NCBI GenBank assembly: GCA_947258895.1
Contig: CAMYKE010000130.1
Location: 3,257 to 8,682 of the forward strand
From: an uncultured Pseudomonadales bacterium
Lineage (GTDB): Bacteria > Pseudomonadota > Gammaproteobacteria > Pseudomonadales > IMCC2047
Length of the DNA stretch: 5,426 nucleotides
Reading direction: 5' to 3'
The notes beneath the pieces are model-generated. The model saw only the letters and a program-made list of their open reading frames with translations. It was not told the origin of the DNA and made no database searches. The translations under genes and the position numbers were made by a program. This document shows, one piece after another, positions 1 to 5,426 of the stretch (positions are counted from its first letter, which is position 1; the number at the start of each line of letters is the position of its first letter).

Positions 1-35
1 TTCGCCGATGACACCAACTTGATTTTTTCTCGCAT
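1..35 (-). CDS. rpmG: 50S ribosomal protein L33, 5' end only (cut by window edge)
   Basis: Only the first 11 codons and two bases of codon 12 are present. They read MREKIKLVSSA, the characteristic start of bacterial ribosomal protein L33, a small protein of about 50 residues in the large ribosomal subunit near the tRNA exit site. The ATG (complement of 33-35) is preceded by a clear Shine-Dalgarno sequence, GAGGAG (complement of 45-50), nine bases away. Codon 12 begins AA, so it encodes Lys or Asn rather than the Gly found in E. coli. The gene follows rpmB in the same direction, the usual L28-L33 pairing in proteobacteria. Identification rests on the short N-terminus plus this context, which together make it fairly secure. 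Confidence 0.88.
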   Translation of the reverse strand, partial: MREKIKLVSSA

Positions 36-168
36 AACCTCTGACTCCTCGTCGTTACTTGCTAGGGCCTAGTACTTTTGGAAAGGGAGCAACCATTCCC
101 GGCACGCTGTGCCTTGTTACGGAACACCACAGCAACGCTGCCTCCGTAATTATCGAGTGGACGGAGTA
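36..168 (-). other. rpmB-rpmG spacer with small potential hairpins
   Basis: This 133-nt gap is long for an rpmB-rpmG pair (about 20 nt in E. coli, from memory). Three short inverted repeats are visible. CTCCGT/ACGGAG (142-147 and 161-166, 13-nt loop) begins two bases after the rpmB stop. GGCAC/GTGCC (101-105 and 109-113, 3-nt loop) follows, and then CTAGG/CCTAG (62-66 and 68-72). On the minus strand none is followed by a run of T, so none looks like an intrinsic terminator. They may be mRNA processing or stability structures, or chance. No ORF of convincing quality and no convincing promoter for rpmG alone was found here. Confidence 0.35.
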
Positions 169-405
169 CTATACTTTCTCACCGCGTCCGCGGATATCCG
201 CCAACACCTGCTCAATGCCGCACTTGTCGATTACTCGCATACCCTTGGTAGAAACCTTGAGTTTTACAAAGCGCTTTTCGGATTCAACCCAGAAGCGATG
301 CGACTGCAAATTCGGCAGGAAACGACGTCGCGTCTTGTTATGCGCATGAGAAACATTATTTCCTGTCACGGGACGTTTACCGGTGACCTGACAAACCTTA
401 GACAT
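169..405 (-). CDS. rpmB: 50S ribosomal protein L28
   Basis: The 78-residue product has the standard length of L28, a structural protein of the large ribosomal subunit needed for late assembly. The hallmark stretches are all present: the [12 protein letters not shown] start, [15 protein letters not shown] (residues 15-29), [10 protein letters not shown] (30-39) and a C-terminal [15 protein letters not shown] segment. The many Arg and Lys residues fit rRNA binding. The ATG at 405 is supported by the Shine-Dalgarno sequence TAAGGA (complement of 413-418) seven bases upstream. The stop is TAG. The gene lies downstream of its own probable promoter at 492-520 and upstream of rpmG, and it shares orientation with radC, as in E. 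coli and Pseudomonas. Nothing in it is truncated or odd. Confidence 0.98.
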   Translation of the reverse strand: MSKVCQVTGKRPVTGNNVSHAHNKTRRRFLPNLQSHRFWVESEKRFVKLKVSTKGMRVIDKCGIEQVLADIRGRGEKV

Positions 406-491
406 TATCTCGTCCTTACATACTAGTAATGAGTGCTTAAAAACTGGTACCGCATAACCCCAACAGGGAGCTCCACCAATAAGGGGACGCT

Positions 492-520
492 GTTATACCA
501 GAAGGCCCTGGCAATCGCAA
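492..520 (-). promoter_or_regulatory. Sigma70-type promoter for rpmB-rpmG
   Basis: Read on the minus strand, a -35 element TTGCGA (complement of 515-520) is separated by exactly 17 nt from a -10 element TATAAC (complement of 492-497). Four of six and five of six bases match the TTGACA/TATAAT consensus, with optimal spacing. Transcription should start near 485, giving a 5' untranslated region of about 80 nt before the rpmB ATG at 405. The position between radC and rpmB suggests the ribosomal genes are transcribed independently of radC. A CCCC/GGGG pair (458-461 and 483-486) brackets the first part of this leader around a GGAGCTCC palindrome (467-474), but its pairing strength is uncertain. Confidence 0.7.
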
Positions 521-533
521 GCCGGAATAGCGT

Positions 534-639
534 CTGCCGGCTACATTAGGCTGGTGCGAGTACTGATTACGAATCAGCCTGCCAGCGAGCAGCTATTGGC
601 ACCATTGCATTTGACGCACAAAATGGCCGCTGCCGGCTA
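534..639. repeat. 10-nt direct repeat CTGCCGGCTA (534-543 and 630-639)
   Basis: The decamer CTGCCGGCTA occurs at 534-543 and again at 630-639. The second copy includes the complement of the radC stop codon (637-639). Bases immediately outside the two copies do not match. The first copy is also one arm of an AGCCGG/CCGGCT inverted repeat (520-525 and 537-542) that abuts the -35 element of the rpmB promoter. Chance recurrence in a GC-rich 230-nt spacer cannot be excluded. Confidence 0.4.
550..586 (-). other. Nested stem-loop between radC and rpmB
   Basis: A perfect 6-bp inverted repeat, CTGATT-acg-AATCAG (563-577), lies inside a second pair, GCTGG (550-554) and CCAGC (582-586). The two pairs can form a two-tier hairpin with an asymmetric internal loop in the radC 3' transcript. 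On the minus strand no T-run follows, so it does not read as a standard intrinsic terminator. It could be a 3'-end stabilising or processing structure for the radC mRNA. The inner palindrome could instead be a protein-binding site upstream of the rpmB promoter. The complementarity is seen directly; the function is a guess. Confidence 0.4.
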
Positions 640-1278
640 GATCAGGCCGCGCTCGGCAAAGGAAAACACGTCGGCATCACCAACGATCATATGATCCAGA
701 ACCCGCACATCAACCAAGGCCAACGCATCCTGGATGCGCCGCGTAATCGCCTTGTCGGCGGCACTGGGTTCGGCGATTCCGGAGGGATGATTGTGGGCCA
801 GGATTACCGCCGCGGCATTGTATTTGAGCGCCGCCTTGACCAGCTCGCGGGGATATACCGAGGCGCCATCGACGGTACCAAAAAAGTGCTCATGGAACTC
901 TATCAGGCGATGCTGGGCATCGAGGTACATGCAGGCAAACACTTCCTGGCCGAGATGGCGCAGACGACTGGACAGAAACCGTCGCGGAGCGTCCGGCTCA
1001 CAGATGCTGATACCCCGCTCCAGGGTAGCCTGCATTTGTACATACTTTGCTACCCCCAGGCCCGGGTGCGCACAAAAAGACTGGCGCCCCGCCTCCAGCA
1101 ATGGCCGCAAGCCACCAAACGCCTGCAGCACTTCCCGCGCCAGGTCGACCACGCTTTTGCCCGGCAAGCCGGTCCGAAGAAATATTGCAACCAGCTCGGC
1201 GTCCGAGAGGCTCGCCGCACCCGAACTCAGTAATTTTTCGCGAGGCCGCTCGGCAGGCGGCCAATCGGTCAGTTTCAT
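637..1278 (-). CDS. radC: RadC family protein (JAMM/MPN domain, UPF0758)
   Basis: The product has 213 residues, close to the roughly 222 of E. coli RadC. An N-terminal part with the PREKLL motif (residues 12-17) and [18 protein letters not shown] (24-41) leads into a helix-hairpin-helix-like segment, [19 protein letters not shown] (71-89), typical of DNA-associated proteins. The C-terminal JAMM/MPN domain carries the metal-site motif: His162, His164 and Pro165 in HNHPSG, then Ser172 and Asp175. The probable upstream Glu is 127 or 130. The protein ends in the conserved FAERG. The start at 1278 was chosen because [15 protein letters not shown] aligns with the family and GGAGGT (complement of 1283-1288) lies four bases upstream. 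A GTG at 1383 would add 35 residues unlike the family. The molecular function is not established; the historical radiation-repair phenotype of E. coli radC was later traced to recG. It lies upstream of rpmB and diverges from coaBC, the common gammaproteobacterial order. Confidence 0.96.
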   Translation of the reverse strand: MKLTDWPPAERPREKLLSSGAASLSDAELVAIFLRTGLPGKSVVDLAREVLQAFGGLRPLLEAGRQSFCAHPGLGVAKYVQMQATLERGISICEPDAPRRFLSSRLRHLGQEVFACMYLDAQHRLIEFHEHFFGTVDGASVYPRELVKAALKYNAAAVILAHNHPSGIAEPSAADKAITRRIQDALALVDVRVLDHMIVGDADVFSFAERGLI

Positions 1279-1289
1279 TTTAACCTCCG

Positions 1290-1302
1290 TGTCAAAATGA
1301 CA
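1290..1302. promoter_or_regulatory. Inverted repeat TGTCA-aaa-TGACA upstream of radC
   Basis: This perfect 5-bp inverted repeat with a 3-nt spacer lies directly upstream of the radC Shine-Dalgarno sequence. Next to it, on the minus strand, is TTTAAT (complement of 1303-1308), a five-of-six match to a -10 element. No acceptable -35 hexamer is seen at 16-18 nt. If that -10 is real, the repeat would sit over the radC transcription start, a plausible operator position. It could equally form a small hairpin in the leader. The symmetry is certain; the role is inferred. Confidence 0.3.
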
Positions 1303-1354
1303 ATTAAATCCAGGGAACTTAACGGGGCGTCCTGTATAGGAAAATCCCCATAGC

Positions 1355-1384
1355 AGTGGTATCGTACGCGGGCGAGCGACCACT
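1355..1384 (+). promoter_or_regulatory. Stem-loop just upstream of coaBC start
   Basis: AGTGGT (1355-1360) and ACCACT (1379-1384) are exact inverse complements 18 nt apart. A further CG/CG pairing inside (1363-1364 and 1377-1378) extends the stem after a 2-nt bulge. The structure ends 15 nt before the coaBC ATG. Because coaBC has no Shine-Dalgarno sequence, a leader hairpin here could influence translation if it is transcribed. Alternatively it is a DNA operator in the divergent radC/coaBC control region. No strong sigma70 promoter for coaBC could be picked out in 1279-1399. Confidence 0.3.
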
Positions 1385-1399
1385 TACTAGCGATATCCT

Positions 1400-2629
1400 A
1401 TGCAACAACTCATCAACAAGCAGATTATTCTGGGCGTGAGCGGCGGCATTGCCGCTTATAAAAGCGCAGAACTGGTCCGACTGCTCCGGGACGCCGGGGC
1501 GGAAGTGCGGGTGGTTATGACGCAGGGAGCCCTGGAATTCATTACCCCCCTCACGATGCAGGCACTTTCAGGCAACCCGGTGCATACCTCATTGCTCGAC
1601 CCCGAGGCCGAGGCGGGCATGGGTCATATTGCGCTGGCGCGCTGGGCCGATCTGATCCTGGTCGCGCCTGCCAGCGCCAACTTCATGGCTCGCCTTGCGC
1701 ACGGCGAAGGCAGCGACCTGCTCAGCACCCTGTGCCTGGCGACCAATGCCCCAATCGCATTGGCGCCGGCCATGAACCAGGCGATGTGGAAAGACTCCCG
1801 CACCCAGGCAAATCTCAAGAGTCTGCAACACAATGGCATCGTCATAATGGGACCGGCCCAGGGTGCCCAGGCCTGCGGTGATGTAGGCCCCGGGCGCATG
1901 CTCGAACCGAGCGAGCTGGCGCGCCTCGCGGCCAACCAGTTCCAGTTCGACTCCCTGACCGGCAAGCATGTGGTGATTACCGCCGGCCCCACCCGGGAAG
2001 CGATTGACCCGGTGCGGTATATCAGCAATCACAGCTCGGGGAAAATGGGCTATGCACTCGCCGAGGCGGCCGTCGAAGCCGGCGCGCGGGTTACCCTGAT
2101 TAGCGGGCCGGTCGCACTGCCAGCGCCGCAGCGGGTCACCCTGGTTTCCGTAATTAGTGCGCAGCAGATGTATGAAGCAAGCATTACGCAATTGCCAACC
2201 TGCGACATTTTTATTGCTGCCGCGGCCGTCGCCGACTACACCCCGGTCGCGGTCGCCGAGCAAAAAATCAAGAAGCATCCGCAACGAATGCATATTGAAC
2301 TGAAGCCCACGATGGATATCGTGGCGGCCGTCGCTGCACACGAGCAACGGCCCTTTACCGTCGGCTTCGCTGCGGAAACCCGGAATGTGGTGGCGTACGC
2401 GAAAGCCAAGCTCAATAACAAGAAACTGGATCTGATTGTTGCCAATGACGTAGCCGCCGCCGGTATCGGGTTTAACAGTGATCACAATGCAGTCACGCTG
2501 ATCTGGCCCGACGGCCAGCTCGAACTGGCGCAAGATTCGAAGCGCAAACTGGCCCGGGAAATCATCGATTTCGTTGCCCAACAGTGTCATCAATTTCACA
2601 AAACGAAGTATGGACAAACTACAGGTTAA
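1400..2629 (+). CDS. coaBC: Bifunctional phosphopantothenoylcysteine decarboxylase / phosphopantothenate-cysteine ligase
   Basis: This cytoplasmic flavoenzyme (also called dfp) catalyses two steps of coenzyme A synthesis. CoaB joins 4'-phosphopantothenate to cysteine with CTP, and CoaC decarboxylates the product to 4'-phosphopantetheine. The 409-residue length matches E. coli Dfp. The N-terminal CoaC half shows [10 protein letters not shown] (12-21), the catalytic His76 in GMGHI, PAMNQAM (123-129, Asn126) and Cys159 in [11 protein letters not shown]. The CoaB half begins about residue 190 with ITAGPTRE (193-200). It continues with [15 protein letters not shown] (203-217, Asn210 of the acyl-cytidylate step), AAVADY (275-280), Lys289 in QKIKK, GFAAET (322-327) and GFNSDHN (356-362). 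The ATG at 1400 is fixed by an in-frame TAG at 1388 and by alignment with the family. No Shine-Dalgarno sequence is visible, which is unusual. The 3' end overlaps dut by 20 nt, so the two are probably co-transcribed and translationally coupled. Confidence 0.98.
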   Translation: MQQLINKQIILGVSGGIAAYKSAELVRLLRDAGAEVRVVMTQGALEFITPLTMQALSGNPVHTSLLDPEAEAGMGHIALARWADLILVAPASANFMARLAHGEGSDLLSTLCLATNAPIALAPAMNQAMWKDSRTQANLKSLQHNGIVIMGPAQGAQACGDVGPGRMLEPSELARLAANQFQFDSLTGKHVVITAGPTREAIDPVRYISNHSSGKMGYALAEAAVEAGARVTLISGPVALPAPQRVTLVSVISAQQMYEASITQLPTCDIFIAAAAVADYTPVAVAEQKIKKHPQRMHIELKPTMDIVAAVAAHEQRPFTVGFAAETRNVVAYAKAKLNNKKLDLIVANDVAAAGIGFNSDHNAVTLIWPDGQLELAQDSKRKLAREIIDFVAQQCHQFHKTKYGQTTG

Positions 2630-3065
2630 GATTCTCGACCCTCGCATTGGTACTGACATCCCGTTACCCGTCTACGCAACCCATGGCTCCGCCGGCATGG
2701 ACCTGCGCGCTTGCATCTCGGAACCGTTGGCGCTGACACCGGGCCAAACTGCGCTCATTCCCACCGGACTGGCAATTTATATCGCAGACCCCAACTATGC
2801 CGCCATGTTACTGCCGCGATCCGGATTGGGGCATAAACACGGCATCGTGCTGGGCAACCTGATCGGCCTGATCGATTCGGATTACCAGGGTCAACTAATG
2901 GTTTCATGTTGGAATCGGGGTCAGGCAGACTACACTGTAGAAATAGGCGAACGAATCGCCCAGATGATCATGGTGCCGGTTGTGCAGACGGAATTTGAGA
3001 TTGTTGACGAGTTCCACGAGTCGGCACGCGGCGCAGGCGGGTTTGGCCATACCGGTGCACGTTAA
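2610..3065 (+). CDS. dut: Deoxyuridine 5'-triphosphate nucleotidohydrolase (dUTPase)
   Basis: The enzyme hydrolyses dUTP to dUMP and pyrophosphate, keeping uracil out of DNA and supplying the thymidylate precursor. The 151-residue protein is collinear with E. coli Dut and carries all five motifs of the trimeric family: GSAGMDLRA (26-34), [11 protein letters not shown] (68-78), [12 protein letters not shown] (83-94, with Asp89 as the catalytic aspartate), GERIAQMI (113-120) and the mobile C-terminal [10 protein letters not shown] (140-149) that closes over the active site. The ATG at 2610 gives [12 protein letters not shown], which aligns exactly with the E. coli start. A TTG at 2574 would add 12 residues without family support. 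The start lies inside the coaBC end (20-nt overlap) and has only a poor, too-close GAAG upstream, so translation probably depends on ribosomes finishing coaBC. Confidence 0.98.
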   Translation: MDKLQVKILDPRIGTDIPLPVYATHGSAGMDLRACISEPLALTPGQTALIPTGLAIYIADPNYAAMLLPRSGLGHKHGIVLGNLIGLIDSDYQGQLMVSCWNRGQADYTVEIGERIAQMIMVPVVQTEFEIVDEFHESARGAGGFGHTGAR

Positions 3066-3099
3066 TTCAACCGGCATGACCGGCGCGCCGTTTTGTCTC

Positions 3100-3113
3100 A
3101 GGGGGGCATATTG
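3100..3113 (+). promoter_or_regulatory. Ribosome binding site and TTG start of algC
   Basis: AGGGGGG (3100-3106) lies four bases before TTG (3111-3113), the only well-placed start for the long algC frame. The frame is open right back to the dut stop at 3063-3065 with no in-frame ATG or GTG. The other candidate, TTG at 3093, has no comparable Shine-Dalgarno sequence. A non-ATG initiator with a purine-rich site suggests moderate, tuned translation. Confidence 0.72.
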
Positions 3114-5426
3114 ACTAACAAGATAAACCCGGCCGCTCCGGCCGACATTCGCCACGCGATCGAGCCGGACCAGAGTCTTTTCAAGTACAGCCTGTTCACG
3201 CTGGTGGGCTCGCTCGTCGGCGTGGCGATCACTTCGCTGCTTCTCTACACGCTGGTAATAAACGGTAGCAACCGACAGTTGACCCAGGCCGTGTTCCAGG
3301 CGCACGCCGAGGGCTATGCCGGCTTTTTCGACCATACCCTGGACAACCTGCAAGTTCAGCTGGCTCACATTGGCACCCGTAGCGACGTTGCCCGGGCACT
3401 ACAGAACCTGGATAAAGCCAGCCTGAGCAGCCTGGAGCAATCGATAGCGGTAAACCTGCCGGACCTCGTCAGCGTGCAATTGCTACCTTTCGGTTCTGCC
3501 AGCCTGGGCGCCAGCGAGGCGCGGCTAAGCTTTGCCGAAGTGGACATGGTGAACCGCGCCGAGCGAGGCCAGCCTGTGCCGGCCGAGGCGCTGGAGCTGG
3601 ACGATCAGCGCATCATGGTTCTGGTCGAAGTGGTTCGCTCTCCGGCAACGGATGCGATTGTGGGCGTTATCCTCGCTAAATTCAGCGTCGAACTCTTAAA
3701 AAATCACCTCGATAGTTTCGACATTGCCGACGGCCCCATGCAATTGCAACAGCTATTTCCCAAATCTCCGCCCCAGACGCTGCTCCAGCATGGCCCGGCG
3801 ATGGACTCGTTGCGCCCGACCGTAGAAGTCGGTTTGCGTAATCCCAACCTGCGGGTCAAATTCCAGCCCAGCGACAAGCTGGCCGAGAAAATCGCTTTGC
3901 CGGGACTGCTGTTCTGGTCGCCGATCGCCGTGGCGCCCGTCGTCATCCTGCTGAGTGTGCTGATCGGCTACCTGCGCCTGCGCAATAGCGTGCGTGCCGA
4001 TGCCATCGAACTGGTCAACTACTGCCGCAAACTGATCGCCGGCAGCGACGAAAAGGAACCACGGTTCAGTATCAACCTGTTTCACAGCATGGCGGCAACC
4101 CTTGCGTACACCGACCGGGAAAAAATACTCGACGAAACAGTCGCGGCAAAATCACGCAATAGCCCCAACCGCAACGCACTGGAGCCGCCAGCAGCCGGGA
4201 TGGAAGTCGAGGATTTTCTCGAGTCGGAACTCGAAGAAGAACTGGTTCTCGACCTCGACCTGGTCGGGCTGAACAAGGCGGCGTCACAGCCGAAAGTAGA
4301 GGATAATGAGCTCGGCGTCGATGATACCGATGTGGACATGGAAATCTCGGGTAACTACTCGGGCCGCGATATTCCGCAAAGCATCTTCCGCGCCTATGAC
4401 ATCCGGGGCATCGTCGGCGAAACGCTGGATACCGATATCGCGTTCCGTATCGGTCAGGCGGTTGGCACTGAAGCGAAATTACGGGACGACGATGCGGTGA
4501 TCGTCGGTGCCGATGGTCGTCTGTCGAGCCCGGAGTTGGGCGCAGCGCTGATCCAGGGCCTGCGCGATACCGGTTGCGACGTGATCAACATCGGCACCGT
4601 GCCGACCCCGCTGGTGTACTACGCTACCTGTAACTTGTCGACCAAATCGGGCGTTATGATAACTGGCAGCCACAATCCGGCAAACTACAACGGTTTCAAG
4701 ATTGTACTGGGCGGCAACACCCTGGCTGAGGACGAGGTGCAGGCGCTGTATAATCGTATCCTCGAGGGCGATTACAGCAAGGGGCAGGGCGATCTCGAAA
4801 ATATCGATATCATCGACAACTACATCGAGACCATTACCAATGATGTCGCGCTCGCAAAACCAATGAGGGTGGTTGTCGATTGCGGGAATGGTGTGGCAAG
4901 CGTGGTGGCGCAGCCATTGCTCGAAGCGCTTGGTTGCGACGTCATTCCCCTGTATTGCGAGATCGATGGCACCTTCCCCAATCACCACCCCGACCCCGGC
5001 AAGCCCGAAAACCTGCAGGATGTAATCGCTGCGGTCGTGGAACATAACGCGGATTTGGGCCTGGCATTTGACGGTGATGGCGATCGCGTTGGCGTGGTGA
5101 CCAACACGGGCACTATTATCTACCCCGACCGGCTGCTGATGCTGTTCGCCAAGGACGTCGCATCGCGCAATCCCGGAGAGGACATCATCTATGACGTCAA
5201 GTGCTCACGGCGGCTGGCGGGACTGATCAGCAACTACGGCGGCCGACCCATCATGTGGAAGACCGGTCACTCCCTGATCAAGGCCAAGATGCGCGAGACA
5301 GGGGCATTACTGGCAGGCGAAATGAGCGGCCATATCTTTTTCAAGGAGCGCTGGTTCGGCTTCGATGATGGCCTCTACAGTGCAGCTCGCATGCTTGAAA
5401 TCCTCAGCAAACGCAACCAGCCTTCA
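3111..5426 (+). CDS. algC: Membrane-anchored phosphomannomutase/phosphoglucomutase, long AlgC form (3' end missing)
   Basis: 772 codons are open to the window edge. Residues 420-772 match P. aeruginosa AlgC, with key residues at a constant offset of 412: Arg432, the phosphoserine Ser520 in TGSHNP, Lys530, metal-binding DGDGD (654-658), Arg659, Lys697, His720 and the sugar-recognition loop GEMSGH (736-741). The enzyme interconverts mannose or glucose 6- and 1-phosphates, feeding GDP-mannose and UDP-glucose for polysaccharides and lipopolysaccharide. Domains 1-2 and most of domain 3 are present. About 100 residues (domain 4) lie beyond the window, predicting roughly 875 in total. Residues 1-419 are an extension: a cytoplasmic tail, transmembrane helix 1 (about 26-50), a probable periplasmic domain (about 52-261), transmembrane helix 2 (about 263-288) followed by Arg289, Arg291 and Arg295, and a linker (residues 364-411) with 18 acidic and 2 basic residues. 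The periplasmic part resembles Cache-type sensor domains only in general layout. Long AlgC forms are known to me from Pseudomonas relatives. Confidence 0.93.
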   Translation, partial: MTNKINPAAPADIRHAIEPDQSLFKYSLFTLVGSLVGVAITSLLLYTLVINGSNRQLTQAVFQAHAEGYAGFFDHTLDNLQVQLAHIGTRSDVARALQNLDKASLSSLEQSIAVNLPDLVSVQLLPFGSASLGASEARLSFAEVDMVNRAERGQPVPAEALELDDQRIMVLVEVVRSPATDAIVGVILAKFSVELLKNHLDSFDIADGPMQLQQLFPKSPPQTLLQHGPAMDSLRPTVEVGLRNPNLRVKFQPSDKLAEKIALPGLLFWSPIAVAPVVILLSVLIGYLRLRNSVRADAIELVNYCRKLIAGSDEKEPRFSINLFHSMAATLAYTDREKILDETVAAKSRNSPNRNALEPPAAGMEVEDFLESELEEELVLDLDLVGLNKAASQPKVEDNELGVDDTDVDMEISGNYSGRDIPQSIFRAYDIRGIVGETLDTDIAFRIGQAVGTEAKLRDDDAVIVGADGRLSSPELGAALIQGLRDTGCDVINIGTVPTPLVYYATCNLSTKSGVMITGSHNPANYNGFKIVLGGNTLAEDEVQALYNRILEGDYSKGQGDLENIDIIDNYIETITNDVALAKPMRVVVDCGNGVASVVAQPLLEALGCDVIPLYCEIDGTFPNHHPDPGKPENLQDVIAAVVEHNADLGLAFDGDGDRVGVVTNTGTIIYPDRLLMLFAKDVASRNPGEDIIYDVKCSRRLAGLISNYGGRPIMWKTGHSLIKAKMRETGALLAGEMSGHIFFKERWFGFDDGLYSAARMLEILSKRNQPS

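Noticed and set aside
59..426. Plus-strand open frames of about 100 codons opposite rpmB
   Set aside because: Both overlap the unmistakable L28 gene on the other strand and cross its intergenic regions; no family resemblance.
602..636. Weak inverted repeats after the radC stop (CCATT/AATGG, GCCG/CGGC) as a radC terminator
   Set aside because: Stems of 4-5 bp with no proper T-run on the minus strand; not enough to call an intrinsic terminator.
691..1300. Two plus-strand open frames (180 and 169 codons) opposite radC
   Set aside because: radC has the correct length, JAMM motif and Shine-Dalgarno sequence. The plus-strand frames overlap each other and look like no known protein.
1332..1338. 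CTGTATA as a LexA box
   Set aside because: Only one half-site is present; the expected inverted second half at the right spacing is absent.
1279..1383. A 35-residue N-terminal extension of RadC from GTG at 1383
   Set aside because: The added residues are unlike the family and would span the control region. The ATG at 1278 has a strong ribosome binding site and aligns with homologues.
2574..2609. TTG start adding 12 residues to dUTPase
   Set aside because: The ATG at 2610 matches the E. coli N-terminus residue for residue, and the TTG lies deep in coaBC with no ribosome binding site.
1589..2659. A 356-codon open frame on the minus strand opposite coaBC
   Set aside because: It lies wholly antisense to a gene with every catalytic motif of CoaBC. 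Its translation resembles no family I know, and long antisense frames are expected from the codon bias of GC-rich genes.
3071..3095. CCGG/CGGCGCGCCG palindromes followed by TTTT between dut and algC as a terminator
   Set aside because: The possible stems are only 3-4 bp with tiny or ambiguous loops and the T-run is just four. The gap is 45 nt and a good algC ribosome binding site follows, so read-through is more likely.
4479..5045. A 188-codon open frame on the minus strand opposite algC
   Set aside because: It is antisense to the strongly conserved AlgC catalytic core, with no ribosome binding site or recognisable product.

Overview
The window is a chromosomal housekeeping segment of a gammaproteobacterium. 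The evidence is the gene order rpmG-rpmB-radC on the minus strand, diverging from coaBC-dut-algC on the plus strand, together with proteins that align almost without gaps to Escherichia coli and Pseudomonas aeruginosa homologues as I remember them. E. coli carries slmA and pyrE after dut. Having algC there is the arrangement of Pseudomonas and related Pseudomonadales/Cellvibrionales-type lineages. The sequence is moderately GC-rich. I cannot name a genus. I see no mobile element, CRISPR array, tRNA, rRNA or sign of recent transfer.

Minus-strand half (1-1278), read from right to left: radC (JAMM/MPN-type protein, start fixed at 1278), a 231-nt spacer, rpmB (ribosomal protein L28), a 133-nt spacer with several small hairpins, and the first 11 codons of rpmG (ribosomal protein L33), cut by the window edge. 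The radC-rpmB spacer holds a good sigma70-type promoter (492-520) that should drive rpmB-rpmG separately from radC. It also holds a nested stem-loop (550-586) and a 10-nt direct repeat whose second copy covers the radC stop codon.

The divergent control region (1279-1399) separates radC from coaBC. It contains an inverted repeat just upstream of the radC ribosome binding site and a stem-loop just upstream of the coaBC start. The coaBC start has no Shine-Dalgarno sequence.

Plus-strand half (1400-5426): coaBC (bifunctional coenzyme A biosynthesis enzyme) overlaps dut (dUTPase) by 20 nt. After a 45-nt gap comes a long, 3'-truncated algC. These three genes probably form one transcription unit supplying coenzyme A precursors, dUMP and sugar 1-phosphates for cell-envelope polysaccharides.

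The most noteworthy feature is the algC product. The classical 463-residue phosphomannomutase/phosphoglucomutase is preceded by about 410 extra residues: a transmembrane helix, a roughly 210-residue probable periplasmic domain, a second transmembrane helix, and a cytoplasmic linker with a very acidic stretch. This looks like a membrane-anchored, possibly ligand-sensing form of the enzyme. I recall similar long forms in Pseudomonas and relatives, so the architecture is probably shared, but its function is to my knowledge not settled. Otherwise the window is ordinary, and I do not see evidence of a wholly new system.
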